Assembly (NCBI GenBank): GCA_026913215.1
Contig: JAPTYK010000001.1
Location: 5,890,001-5,954,000 of the forward strand
DNA: 64,000 nt
Direction: 5' to 3'
Origin: Streptomyces diastatochromogenes
Lineage (GTDB): Bacteria; Actinomycetota; Actinomycetes; Streptomycetales; Streptomycetaceae
The position numbers were made by a program, and so were the translations under genes. Under the pieces are notes generated by a model that had not been told where the DNA came from, did no database searches, and was given only the letters and a program-made list of their open reading frames with translations. Every line of letters starts with the position of its first letter. Within the stretch, counting starts at the first letter, position 1. This document shows, one piece after another, positions 17,701 to 26,506 of this stretch.

Positions 17701-20231
17701 CCACCGAGACCCGTACCCTGCCCGTCACCGACCTGTCCCTCGTGGTGCTCGTCGGTGCCACCGGTTCCGGCAAGTCCACCTTCGCCCGGCGCCACTTCAA
17801 GCCGACCGAGATCGTCTCCTCCGACTTCTGCCGGGGGCTCGTCGCCGACGACGAGAACGACCAGTCCGCGAGCCGGGACGCCTTCGACGTCCTCCACTAC
17901 ATCGCGGGCAAGCGCCTGGCCGCGGGCCGGCTGACCGTCGTCGACGCCACCAACGTGCAGCAGGAGGCCCGGCGCCAGCTCGTCCAGCTGGCCAGGGCCC
18001 ACGACGTGCTGCCGATCGCGATCGTCCTCGACCTGCCCGAGGAGGTGTGCCGCACCCGGAACGCGGCACGGCCCGACCGGGCCGACATGCCCGCGCACGT
18101 CATCCAGCGGCACCGGCGGGAGCTGCGCCGTTCGCTGCGCGGCCTGGAGCGCGAGGGCTTCCGCAAGGTGCACGTGCTGCGCTCGGTGGAGGAGGTCGAG
18201 GCCGCCGAGGTCGTCCTGGAGCGCCGCTTCAACGACCTGCGGCACCTCACCGGACCCTTCGACATCATCGGTGACGTCCACGGCTGCCGCTCCGAGCTGG
18301 AGACCCTGCTCGCCAAGCTCGGCTACGTCGACGGACACCACCCCGAGGGGCGGACGGCCGTCTTCGTCGGCGACCTCGTCGACCGGGGCCCCGACTCGCC
18401 GGGAGTCCTGCGCCGCGTCATGGCGATGGTCGCCGCGGGCGACGCCCTGTGCGTCCCCGGCAACCACGAGAACAAGCTCGGCCGGTGGCTCAAGGGGCGG
18501 AAGGTGCAGGAGACGCACGGACTCGCCGAGACCATCGAGCAGTTGGGGCGGGAGAGCGAGGAGTTCCGGGCGGAGGTCGGACGGTTCGTCGAGGGCCTCG
18601 TCAGCCACTACGTCCTCGACGGCGGGAACCTCGTCGTCTGCCACGCCGGTCTGCCGGAGAAGTACCACGGCCGGACCTCCGGGCGGGTGCGCTCGCACGC
18701 GCTGTACGGGGACACCACGGGCGAGACCGACGCGTTCGGGCTGCCCGTGCGCTACCCGTGGGCGGAGGAGTACCGGGGCCGGGCCACCGTCGTGTACGGA
18801 CACACCCCCGTGCCGAACACCTCCTGGATCAACAACACCATCTGTCTCGACACCGGAGCCGTCTTCGGCGGGAAGATGACCGCGCTGCGCTGGCCGGAGC
18901 GCGAGCTCGTCGACGTACCGGCCGAGCGCGTCTGGTACGAGCCGCCCGGCCGCTCGCCGGCGAGGCGCCCGGCGGGCGCGAGGGCGGCCCCTGGACCTGG
19001 CCGACGTGCACGGGCGGCGGACCGTGGAGACCCGCCACGGCGGGAACGTCGCCGTGCGCGAGGAGAACGCGGCGGCGGCCCTGGAGGTCATGAGCCGGTT
19101 CGCGGTCGACCCGCGGCTGCTCGCCTACCTGCCGCCGACGATGGCGCCCACCGCCACCTCGAAGGAGGAGGGCTACCTGGAGCACCCGGCCGAGGCCTTC
19201 GCCCAGTACCGGGCGGACGGCGTCGAGCGGGTCGTGTGCGAGGAGAAGCACATGGGCTCCCGGGCCGTGGCGCTGGTCTGCCGCGACGAGGACGCGGCCC
19301 GCGAGCGCTTCGGCGTCGGCGGGGTGACGGGCGCGCTGTACACCCGTACCGGACGGCCGTTCTTCGACGACTCCGGCGTCACCGAGGAGGTCCTCGGCGG
19401 CTGCGGACCGCGATCGGCGCCGCCGGGCTCTGGGAGGAGCTCGCCACCGACTTCCTGCTGCTCGACGGCGAGCTGATGCCGTGGTCGCTCAAGTCGGCCG
19501 GGCTGCTCCGCGCGCAGTACGCGGCGGTCGGCGCCGCCTCCGGCGCCGTCTTCCCGGGCGCGGTCGCCGCCCTGGAGCAGGCGGTGGCGCGCGGGGTCGA
19601 GGGGATCGACGGGCTGCTCGCCAAGCAGCGCGAGCGGGCGGCGGACGCGGAGGCGTTCACCGAGGCGTACCGCCGCTACTGCTGGCCGACCGAGGGCCTG
19701 GAGGGGGTGCGGTTCGCGCCGTTCCAGCTGCTCGCGGCGCGCGGGCGCTCGCTCGCGGCCGTGCCGCACGACGAGCAGCTGGCCTGGCTCGACCGGCTCG
19801 TCGAGCACGACCCGACCGGGCTGCTCCAGGTCACCCGCCGGCTCGTCGTCGACACCGGCGACGAGGCCTCGGTCCGCGCCGGCGTCGACTGGTGGCTGGA
19901 GCTCACCGGCGCGGGCGGCGAGGGCATGGTCGTCAAGCCGCTCGCGGCGCTCGTCCGCGACGGCAGGGGACGGCTCGGACAGCCCGGCGTGAAGGTGCGC
20001 GGCCGGGAGTACCTGCGGATCATCTACGGCCCCGAGTACACCCGCCCGGAGAACCTGGAGCGGCTCCGGCAGCGCTTCCTCGGCCACAAGCGCTCGCTCG
20101 CCCTGCGCGAGTACGCCCTCGGCCTGGAGGCCCTCGACCGCCTCGCCGACGGAGAACCGCTCTGGTGCGTCCACGAGGCCGTCTTCGCGGTCCTCGCACT
20201 GGAGTCCGAACCGGTGGACCCGAGGCTCTGA
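17697..20231 (+). CDS. pnkp: Polynucleotide kinase-phosphatase with ligase domain (Pnkp)
   Basis: A three-domain RNA end-healing and sealing enzyme, about 845 residues. The kinase P-loop GATGSGKST is at residues 20-28; the 2',3'-phosphatase is a binuclear metallophosphoesterase (GDVHG near 193, GDLVDRGPDS, GNHENK near 255, YGHTPVP); the adenylyltransferase/ligase domain has the nucleotidyl lysine in EEKHMGSR near 517 and a C-terminal VKVRGREYLRIIYGPEY. Together with Hen1 it repairs ribotoxin-cut RNA. Three single-base losses occur at about 18945, 19000 and 19398. ATG 17697 overlaps the hen1 stop, with AAGGAGGG upstream. Confidence 0.94.
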   Translation: MTTETRTLPVTDLSLVVLVGATGSGKSTFARRHFKPTEIVSSDFCRGLVADDENDQSASRDAFDVLHYIAGKRLAAGRLTVVDATNVQQEARRQLVQLARAHDVLPIAIVLDLPEEVCRTRNAARPDRADMPAHVIQRHRRELRRSLRGLEREGFRKVHVLRSVEEVEAAEVVLERRFNDLRHLTGPFDIIGDVHGCRSELETLLAKLGYVDGHHPEGRTAVFVGDLVDRGPDSPGVLRRVMAMVAAGDALCVPGNHENKLGRWLKGRKVQETHGLAETIEQLGRESEEFRAEVGRFVEGLVSHYVLDGGNLVVCHAGLPEKYHGRTSGRVRSHALYGDTTGETDAFGLPVRYPWAEEYRGRATVVYGHTPVPNTSWINNTICLDTGAVFGGKMTALRWPERELVDVPAERVWYEPPGRSPARRPAGARAAPGPGRRARAADRGDPPRRERRRARGERGGGPGGHEPVRGRPAAARLPAADDGAHRHLEGGGLPGAPGRGLRPVPGGRRRAGRVRGEAHGLPGRGAGLPRRGRGPRALRRRRGDGRAVHPYRTAVLRRLRRHRGGPRRLRTAIGAAGLWEELATDFLLLDGELMPWSLKSAGLLRAQYAAVGAASGAVFPGAVAALEQAVARGVEGIDGLLAKQRERAADAEAFTEAYRRYCWPTEGLEGVRFAPFQLLAARGRSLAAVPHDEQLAWLDRLVEHDPTGLLQVTRRLVVDTGDEASVRAGVDWWLELTGAGGEGMVVKPLAALVRDGRGRLGQPGVKVRGREYLRIIYGPEYTRPENLERLRQRFLGHKRSLALREYALGLEALDRLADGEPLWCVHEAVFAVLALESEPVDPRL

Positions 20232-20267
20232 CCCCACCACCTCCCGACGACCGGCCCGCCTCCGCCA

Positions 20268-20307
20268 GGGGCGCAGGGGTGCGCGACACGGCGCTCCCCT
20301 GCGCCCC
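20268..20307 (+). terminator. Hairpin terminator after pnkp
   Basis: GGGGCGCAGGGG pairs with CCCCTGCGCCCC around a 16-base loop that itself can close GCGC/GCGC. It begins 37 bases after the pnkp stop. Confidence 0.75.
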
Positions 20308-20783
20308 CGTGCCCGGTGACGCGTTCCTTCCGCACCCTCTAGCGTTCTTCACCCCATGACGTGACACAACGTCAATAGTGTGGCGGGGCGCGCCACATGA
20401 GGTGGGAACGCATGCGCGAAAGCGCCGGTCGGTCGCCGCTCGCCGCGGGCGCTCGGCGCGTCCGCGAACCCGGGGAGGCGATGATCCGCGCACGCGACAC
20501 CAGGGCCCACGTCCGGTCTCGGGAGACCGGCGAGACCGCGTGGTTCCACGTACCGCGCAGCACCCGCCCCGCCCGTGGCGGGGTGAGCCCGAGGGGCGCA
20601 GGCGGCGTTGGGCCGTCGCGGGGACGGCCCAACGCCCCGTACCGGAGGCGGGACCCGTGCGTTCCCCTCGGGGAGACCCGCTCGGCGGCCACGGCGACAC
20701 GATCTGGTCCGGGAGCGTGACCGGCCCCCGGACAGGAGGGCGGCGCGCCGGATGCGGGACGCCGCCACGGAAGGAGCGAACCG
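20308..20783. other. Non-coding stretch with palindromes and a hairpin
   Basis: No convincing gene in 475 bases. The sequence TGACGTGACACAACGTCA (20357-20374) is an inverted repeat with 6-base arms, and GGCGTTGGGCCGT-N7-ACGGCCCAACGCC (20604-20636) is a perfect 13-base hairpin, like a terminator or attenuator. An open frame at 20397-20720 has atypical composition and no family resemblance. Confidence 0.55.
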
Positions 20784-22336
20784 ATGACCGGGCCCGAGCA
20801 GAACGGGAACGCACGGCCGGACGAGCGGGAGCGCGACGAGCGGCAGCGGCACGGGGACAGGACGGCCGGGAGCGGTACGCCGCACAGGACGGGCGGGAGA
20901 GACGGCGGCAGCGGCGCGAACGGCGGCCGTACGAGGGACAGAACGGCGGGCACCACCCGGCGACCGGGACGAGGACCCGGACGCGGACCTCGACCTCGAC
21001 GACGGCCCCGCCCCGGACGAGGGGACGGAGCAGCGGGCGCGGCCCCGGGTGCGGCGGCACGCGGCGGCCACCGGCGGGTCCGCGACCCCGGACGGCCGCG
21101 CGGCCCCTCGTCGGCGAGTACGCGCCCCGTACCGCCGCCGCAGCGGCCGGGTCGCCGCCGTCCTCCTCTACCGCAACGGCGGCCACCGGGTGGTCTGGCC
21201 GGACCGCACCGAGGACGTCGACAAGCCCCTGTTCGGCTCCCCGTACACCGTCTTCGAGGTGCGGCTCGGCCGCCACGTCACCGAGTTCCGGCTCCGGCTG
21301 CCGGCCGCGGGCGACGGGGTCTTCTTCGAGGCCGTCGCCAAGGTCCAGTGGATGGTGACCGACCCGTACCGTGTCGTCCAGGAGCAGGTCGAGGACGTCG
21401 CCGAGCTGCTCCGCGACGAACTGCTCGACGGCCTGCGCAGGCTGTCCCGGCGGTTCCGGATCACCGAGGCGCAGCGCGCCGACGAGGCCGTGCGCGAGGA
21501 ACTCGCCACCGGCCGCCTCGGCTTCGGCCGGGACATCGGGCTGCGCGTCCGGGTCCTCGTCTTCATCGACCTCGACGCCTCCGTCCGGGCCGAGGTCTCC
21601 CGGCGCGACCGGGCCGGCGTCACCATGGAGGCCGACGAGCGCGTCGCCGAGGCGGCGCGGCGCAGGAGGCGGCGGACCGCGCCCTGATCGCCGAACGGGC
21701 CCGCGAGCTGGAGGACCTCCTCCGGCGCGGCGACCTCGCCCAGATCGCCCACCACATGGCGACGCGCCCCGACAAGCAGTGGGAGATCCGCACCCGGCTC
21801 CAGCGGGAGCGGCGCGAGGGCCGGGAGGACTACCTGAGGGTCTTCGGCCGGCTCCTGGACTCCGGCGTCCTCGAACGGCACGACATCGGCGAGCAGATGT
21901 ACCAGGTGCTCATGTACCTGCGCTCCCCGAGCGGCGGCGACCCCTCCGGCGACGGCCCGTGCCGCCGCGCGCCCTGGAGGAGGCCTCCCCGGAGACGAGC
22001 GCCCCGGACCGGGACGAGGAGCACGGCGGGGCCCCGCGCGACCCCCGCGTCCACGAACCGACCCGCGTCGAGTCCGGCTCCGAACGAGAACGGGAACGAG
22101 AGCGGGAGAGGGAGCGGGAGCGGGAGGAGGGGAGGTCCAGGGGGCGTCGTGACGCCGGCTTCGACGGCGGCCACGACCGCTACGAACCCGACGCGTACGA
22201 GCGCAACGACCGGTACGACCGCGACGACCCGTACGACCGGGAGGCCCGCGAGCGGCCCGGCCGGACCTCCTGGACCACTGGGCCCGCCCGTCCCGGCCCC
22301 GACCTCGACGACTGGGACGACTGGGACGACGAATGA
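20784..22336 (+). CDS. Band-7/SPFH-like protein with charged disordered termini
   Basis: The conserved core reads VAAVLLYRNGGHRVVWPD, TVFEVRLGRHVTEFRLRL, VFFEAVAKVQWMVTDPYR, VRVLVFIDLDASVRAEV, and then a helical segment to MYQVLMYLRS; this beta-rich unit followed by long helices resembles SPFH (stomatin/band 7) proteins, though without the usual membrane anchor. The first 110 residues are low-complexity Arg/Gly/Asp; the last 110 include an ERERERERER run and DDWDDWDDE. ATG 20784 has GGAAGGA nine bases upstream. Frame changes fall before 21000 and at about 21670. It follows the RNA-repair pair but has its own promoter region. Function unknown. Confidence 0.6.
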
Positions 22337-22402
22337 CCACCCCACGCCCGATGACGGTGTCGAAAGGCGGGCCAGGGGCGCCCGCTCCGTCAGGATGGGC
22401 GC

Positions 22403-23635
22403 ATGGGATTCCATGTCGATTCCGAGACCGGGCGGCTGCGCCGCGTCATTCTGCACCGGCCCGATCTGGAGCTGAAGCGGCTCACTCCGACCAACAAGGA
22501 CGCCCTCCTCTTCGACGACGTGCTGTGGGTGCGGCGGGCCCGGCAGGAGCACGACGGTTTCGCGGACGTGCTGCGCGACCGGGGGGTGGAGGTGCACCTC
22601 TTCGGGGACCTGCTGCGCGAGGCCCTGGAGGTTCCGGCGGCCCGGGCGCTGGTCCTCGACCGGGTCTTCGACGAGAAGGAGTACGGGCCGCTCGCCGCCG
22701 ACCACCTCCGCGCCTCCTTCGACTCGCTGGACGCGGCCGCGCTCGGCGAGGCGCTGGTGGGAGGCATGACGAAGCGGGAGTTCCTGGCGGTGCACCGGGA
22801 GCCGACCTCGGTCCGCTTCCACGCCCTGGACCTGGACGACTTCGTCCTCGGCCCGCTGCCGAACCACCTCTTCACCCGGGACACCTCGGCCTGGATCTAC
22901 GACGGCGTCTCGATCAACGCGATGCGCTGGCCGGCCCGGCAGCGCGAGACGGTGCACTTCGAGGCGATCTACAAGCACCACCCGCTCTTCACGGGCCCGG
23001 AGTCGGGCTCCTTCCACACCTGGTCGGAGGGGCAGGCGGACTATCCGTCGACGATCGAGGGCGGGGACGTCCTCGTCATCGGCAACGGCGCCGTGCTGAT
23101 CGGGATGAGCGAGCGGACCACGCCGCAGGCGGTGGAGATGCTGGCCCGGGGGATGTTCGCGGCCGGTTCGGCGCGCACGATCATCGCGCTCGACATGCCG
23201 AAGCGGCGCGCGTTCATGCACCTGGACACGGTGATGACGATGGTCGACCAGGACACGTTCACGCAGTACGCGGGGCTCGGCATGCTCCGCTCGTACACGA
23301 TCGAACCGGGGGACGCGGGGCAGTCCCTGCGGGTCACCGACCACCCGCCGGAGCAGATGCACAGCGCCATCGCGGCGGCCCTGGGACTCCAGGACATCCG
23401 GGTGCTCACGGCGACCCAGGACGTGCACGCGGCGGAGCGCGAGCAGTGGGACGACGGGTGCAACGTGCTGGCCGTGGAGCCGGGGGTGGTCGTCGCGTAC
23501 GAGCGGAACGTCACGACGAACACGCATCTGCGCAAGCAGGGCATCGAGGTGATCGAGATCCCCGGCAGCGAGCTGGGCCGGGGGCGGGGCGGCCCGCGCT
23601 GCATGAGCTGCCCGGTGGAGCGGGACGCGGCCTGA
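22403..23635 (+). CDS. arcA: Arginine deiminase
   Basis: An intact 410-residue guanidino-modifying enzyme that hydrolyses arginine to citrulline and ammonia. Family landmarks: MGFHVDSETGRLRRVILHRP, PNHLFTRDTSAWI, EGGDVLVIG, HLDTVMTMVD with the catalytic His and Asp, and the nucleophile Cys in RCMSCPVERD seven residues from the end. Unlike anaerobic arc operons there is no arcD or arcC here; the next gene is ornithine carbamoyltransferase, giving arginine to ornithine plus carbamoyl phosphate. ATG 22403 has GTCAGGATGG upstream, a modest ribosome site. Confidence 0.96.
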   Translation: MGFHVDSETGRLRRVILHRPDLELKRLTPTNKDALLFDDVLWVRRARQEHDGFADVLRDRGVEVHLFGDLLREALEVPAARALVLDRVFDEKEYGPLAADHLRASFDSLDAAALGEALVGGMTKREFLAVHREPTSVRFHALDLDDFVLGPLPNHLFTRDTSAWIYDGVSINAMRWPARQRETVHFEAIYKHHPLFTGPESGSFHTWSEGQADYPSTIEGGDVLVIGNGAVLIGMSERTTPQAVEMLARGMFAAGSARTIIALDMPKRRAFMHLDTVMTMVDQDTFTQYAGLGMLRSYTIEPGDAGQSLRVTDHPPEQMHSAIAAALGLQDIRVLTATQDVHAAEREQWDDGCNVLAVEPGVVVAYERNVTTNTHLRKQGIEVIEIPGSELGRGRGGPRCMSCPVERDAA

Positions 23636-23710
23636 GGGCCCGAGGGGAGCACATGGCCGCCTGAGGGGCCCGAGGGGAGCGCATGGCCGCCTGAGGGCCC
23701 GCGGAAAGCA
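23632..23710 (+). repeat. Two and a half tandem 29/30-base repeats after arcA
   Basis: The unit CTGAGGGCCCGAGGGGAGC plus ACATGGCCGC occurs at 23632-23660 and 23661-23690, with a degraded third copy to 23710. Each full copy holds a ribosome-site-like GAGGGGAG followed by ATG GCC GCC TGA. The first copy begins within the arcA stop codon. Confidence 0.8.
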
Positions 23711-23740
23711 CGTACGGGAGGGGGGCTGTATAGAAATGTT

Positions 23741-23758
23741 GAAGTGCGTATACACTTC
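23741..23758. promoter_or_regulatory. ARG box-like 18-bp palindrome (ArgR site)
   Basis: GAAGTG-CGTATA-CACTTC is a perfect inverted repeat of exactly the 18-base length of ARG boxes, in the AT-richest part of the arcA-argF gap and 52 bases before the OTCase start. A second AT-rich half-site-like sequence (TGTATAGAAATGTTG) lies just upstream. ArgR regulation is inferred from length, composition and target. Confidence 0.6.
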
Positions 23759-23809
23759 CAAGCGTCCCGACCGCCGTCCTCCCGACCCGTACCCACAGGA
23801 GCGCGTCCC

Positions 23810-24823
23810 ATGGCCACAGACCTCATCGGCCGCCACTTCCTCAAGGAGCTGGACTTCACCGCCGAGGAGTTCCGCGGCCTGATCGCGCTCGCCGCCGAGC
23901 TCAAGGCCGCCAAGAAGGCGGGCACCGAGGTGCGGCGGCTGCGCGGCCGGAACATCGCCCTGATCTTCGAGAAGACCTCGACCCGCACCCGCTGCGCCTT
24001 CGAGGTCGCCGCCGCCGACCAGGGCGCCTCCACCACCTACCTCGACCCCTCGGGCTCCCAGATCGGCCACAAGGAGTCGGTGAAGGACACCGCCCGGGTC
24101 CTCGGCCGGATGTTCGACGGCATCGAGTACCGGGGGGACAGCCAGGCGAACGTCGAGGAGCTCGCCGCCTTCGCGGGCGTGCCCGTCTTCAACGGCCTCA
24201 CCGACGACTGGCACCCCACCCAGATGCTGGCCGACGTGCTCACCATGACCGAGCACAGCGACAAGCCGCTCGACCGGATCGCCTTCGCCTACCTCGGCGA
24301 CGCCCGCTTCAACATGGGCAACTCCTACCTGGTCACCGGCGCCCTGCTCGGCATGGACGTCCGGATCGTCGCCCCGAAGGCCTACTGGCCGGCCGAGGAG
24401 GTCGTCTCCGCGGCCCGCTCGCTCGCCGAGACCAGCGGCGCCAGGATCACCCTCACCGAGGACGTGCCCGAGGGGGTCGCCGGAGCCGACTTCGTCGTCA
24501 CCGACGTCTGGGTCTCCATGGGCGAGCCCAAGGAGGTCTGGGACGAGCGGATCGCCGCCCTCACCCCGTACTCCGTCACGATGGACGTGCTGCGCGCCAC
24601 CGGGAACCCGGATGTCAAGTTCCTGCACTGCCTGCCCGCCTTCCACGACCTGGGCACCGCCGTCGGGCGGGACATCCACGCCCGGCACGGCCTGACCGAG
24701 CTGGAGGTCTCGGACGAGGTCTTCGAGTCGGCGCACTCGGTCGTCTTCGACGAGGCGGAGAACCGGATGCACACCATCAAGGCGGTCATGGTCGCGACGA
24801 TGGGCGACCCGGCGGGGGAGTAG
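23810..24823 (+). CDS. argF: Ornithine carbamoyltransferase
   Basis: An intact 337-residue OTCase that interconverts ornithine plus carbamoyl phosphate and citrulline plus phosphate. The carbamoyl-phosphate loop STRTR is at residues 57-61, with DDWHPTQML, the ornithine loop TDVWVSMGE and HCLPAFHD. Length and the sequence GSQIGHKESVKDTARVLG are closer to catabolic (ArcB) enzymes, fitting the neighbouring arginine deiminase, so the physiological direction may be phosphorolysis of citrulline. ATG 23810 follows CACAGGAGC. An ARG box-like palindrome upstream suggests ArgR control. Confidence 0.95.
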   Translation: MATDLIGRHFLKELDFTAEEFRGLIALAAELKAAKKAGTEVRRLRGRNIALIFEKTSTRTRCAFEVAAADQGASTTYLDPSGSQIGHKESVKDTARVLGRMFDGIEYRGDSQANVEELAAFAGVPVFNGLTDDWHPTQMLADVLTMTEHSDKPLDRIAFAYLGDARFNMGNSYLVTGALLGMDVRIVAPKAYWPAEEVVSAARSLAETSGARITLTEDVPEGVAGADFVVTDVWVSMGEPKEVWDERIAALTPYSVTMDVLRATGNPDVKFLHCLPAFHDLGTAVGRDIHARHGLTELEVSDEVFESAHSVVFDEAENRMHTIKAVMVATMGDPAGE

Positions 24824-24855
24824 CCCCGAAGGGTTTCGCGGGGCCTTGAGGGGCT

Positions 24856-25452
24856 TTACGCGTGGCGCCGCTGCGCCGGTATCCCGGGGAGCGTGAACCA
24901 GACCGCCTTGCCGTGCGCGGTGGGGCGGTGGCCGCAGTCGCTGCTGAGCGCCCGGATCAGGAGCAGGCCGCGGCCGTGCTCCTGCCAGGGGTCGACCTCG
25001 GCCTCCGGGTCGGGGCAGACCAGCTCGCCGGGGCCGGCGGGCTGGGAGTCGTGCACCTCGATCTGGCAGCCGCCGGGCGCCGCGAGCAGTTCGACGACGA
25101 GCTCGATGGGGCCCGCGCCGGCGGTGTGCTCGACGGCGTTGGCGACGAGCTCGGCGGTGAGCAGCTCCGCCGTGTCGCTGTCGGGGCGCTCGGCCGCGCC
25201 GGGGTCGATGTCGGTGAGCGCGGTGCGGATCAGGGCGCGGGCGATCGGCACGGCGGCGGTGGTGTGGGGCAGCTGGATGCGCCAGGAGGCGCCGGGGCCG
25301 ACGGTCGTGGTGGCGGCGGTCGTGGTCGTGGTGTCGGTGGCGACGGTCGCGGTCGCGGCGGTGGTGGTGTCGGTGGCAGTGGTCGCGGTCGTGGCCGTGG
25401 TTGCGGTTCCGGCTTCGGGTCCGGCGAGGGCGGGGCCGGTGGCTTCGGGCAT
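24856..25452 (-). CDS. RsbW-like ATP-binding protein (HATPase fold) with Thr/Ala-rich N-terminus
   Basis: A single-domain GHKL ATPase of the anti-sigma/histidine-kinase-like group common in Streptomyces. The N box is ELLTAELVANAVEHTAG and the G1 box HGRGLLLIRALSSDCG, ending in KAVWFTLPG. Such proteins bind or phosphorylate anti-sigma antagonists. I chose ATG 25452 (MPEATGP) because AAGGGAG lies 11 bases upstream; alternatives at 25506 and 25545 add N-terminal residues. Residues 15-55 are a Thr-Ala repeat (TATTATTATTATD) encoded by a GGTGGCGGTCGTGG-type tract, unusual for this family. Confidence 0.82.
   Translation of the reverse strand: MPEATGPALAGPEAGTATTATTATTATDTTTAATATVATDTTTTTAATTTVGPGASWRIQLPHTTAAVPIARALIRTALTDIDPGAAERPDSDTAELLTAELVANAVEHTAGAGPIELVVELLAAPGGCQIEVHDSQPAGPGELVCPDPEAEVDPWQEHGRGLLLIRALSSDCGHRPTAHGKAVWFTLPGIPAQRRHA
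25310..25440 (-). repeat. Trinucleotide-like repeat encoding Thr/Ala
   Basis: Runs of GTGGTCGTGGCGGT-type hexamers and nonamers encode alternating Thr and Ala in the N-terminal part of the ATP-binding protein. The tract is in frame and lies before the conserved domain. Confidence 0.65.
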
Positions 25453-25619
25453 GGGGGGCAGGCTCCCTTCACCGAGGGGCGGGTGGGGCGAGTGGGATGG
25501 AGACATCCCTAGACGTCCTGGTTTCAACCTTACGAGGTGCAACATCCGCTTCCCAGAGCACCCCGCCCTCCCGGTAGGGACTTCGGTCGTGCGAGGTCCG
25601 GGACCATCTGCCTTATCGC

Positions 25620-25644
25620 GTACTCGTGACGACAGTCACAGTAC
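25620..25644. promoter_or_regulatory. Nested palindrome before the hydroxylase operon
   Basis: GTAC-TC-GTGAC-GACA-GTCAC-A-GTAC, 37 bases before the enoyl-CoA hydratase start. Its core TGACGACAGTCA recurs with one change (TGACGGCAGTCA) at 35107-35118 between the CoA ligase and acyl-CoA dehydrogenase genes, so it may be the PaaX operator of this pathway. Confidence 0.55.
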
Positions 25645-25680
25645 GGTGATACCTCCGTGCGGAGGAAGGAGGCCCCTCGA

Positions 25681-26504
25681 ATGAGCCCCTTTACCGGCTC
25701 CGCGCCCCGCACGTCACGCTGGCAGCACCTGCGCCTCGACATCGACCAGGGCGTCGCCACCGTCACCCTGGCCCGCCCCGCCAAACTCAACGCGCTCACC
25801 TTCGGCGCCTACGCCGACCTGCGCGACCTCCTCGCCGAGCTCTCCCGCGAGCGCGCCGTCCGCGCCCTCGTCCTCGGCGGCGAGGGCCGCGGCTTCTGCT
25901 CGGGCGGCGACGTGGACGAGATCATCGGCGCCACCCTCGCCCTCGACACCGCCCGGCTCCTCGACTTCAACCGGATGACCGGCCAGGTCGTCCGCGCCCT
26001 GCGCGAATGCCCCTTCCCGTCATCGCCGCCCTCCACGGCGTCGCCGCCGGCGCCGGGGCCGTCCTCGCCCTCGCCGCCGACTTCCGGATCGCCGACCCCA
26101 CCACCCGCTTCTCCTTCCTCTTCACCCGGGTCGGCCTCTCCGGCGGCGACATGGGCGCCGCCTATCTGCTGCCCCGGGTCGTCGGACTCGGCCACGCCAC
26201 CCGGCTCCTCATGCTGGGCGAGCCCGTCCACGCCCCGAGGCCGAGCGCATCGGCCTCCTCAGCGAGCTCACCGAGGAGGGCGCGGCGGGGAGCGGGCCGC
26301 CGCGCTCGCCCGCCGCCTCGCGGACGGCCCCGCCCTGGCCCTCGCCCAGACGAAGGCCCTGCTCACCGCCGAACTCGACATGCCGCTCGCCGCCGCCGTC
26401 GAACTGGACGCGGCCACCCAGGCCCTCCTGATGAACGGCGAGGACTACGCCGAGTTCCACGCCGCCTTCACCGAGAAACGCCCCCCGAAGTGGCGGGGTA
26501 CTGA
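25681..26504 (+). CDS. Enoyl-CoA hydratase/isomerase family protein
   Basis: A crotonase-fold enzyme of about 275 residues. Oxyanion-hole sequences are GEGRGFCSGGDVDEI and GVAAGAGAVLALAADFRI; RVGLSGGDMGAAYLLPR supplies the usual catalytic region. In the 2-aminobenzoyl-CoA pathway a hydratase of this family acts after ring reduction, so a ring-opening or hydration role fits. ATG 25681 follows GGAGGAAGGAGG, an exceptionally strong site. Bases are lost near 26013, 26235 and 26280, and one more at the 3' end gives WRGY and the TGA at 26502. The hydroxylase GTG follows two bases later. Confidence 0.85.
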
Positions 26505-26506
26505 CC

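Noticed and set aside
20397..20720. Small protein-coding gene with a run of Arg codons
   Set aside because: No ribosome site, no recognisable motif, atypical codon pattern, and it covers a perfect 13-base hairpin typical of non-coding DNA.
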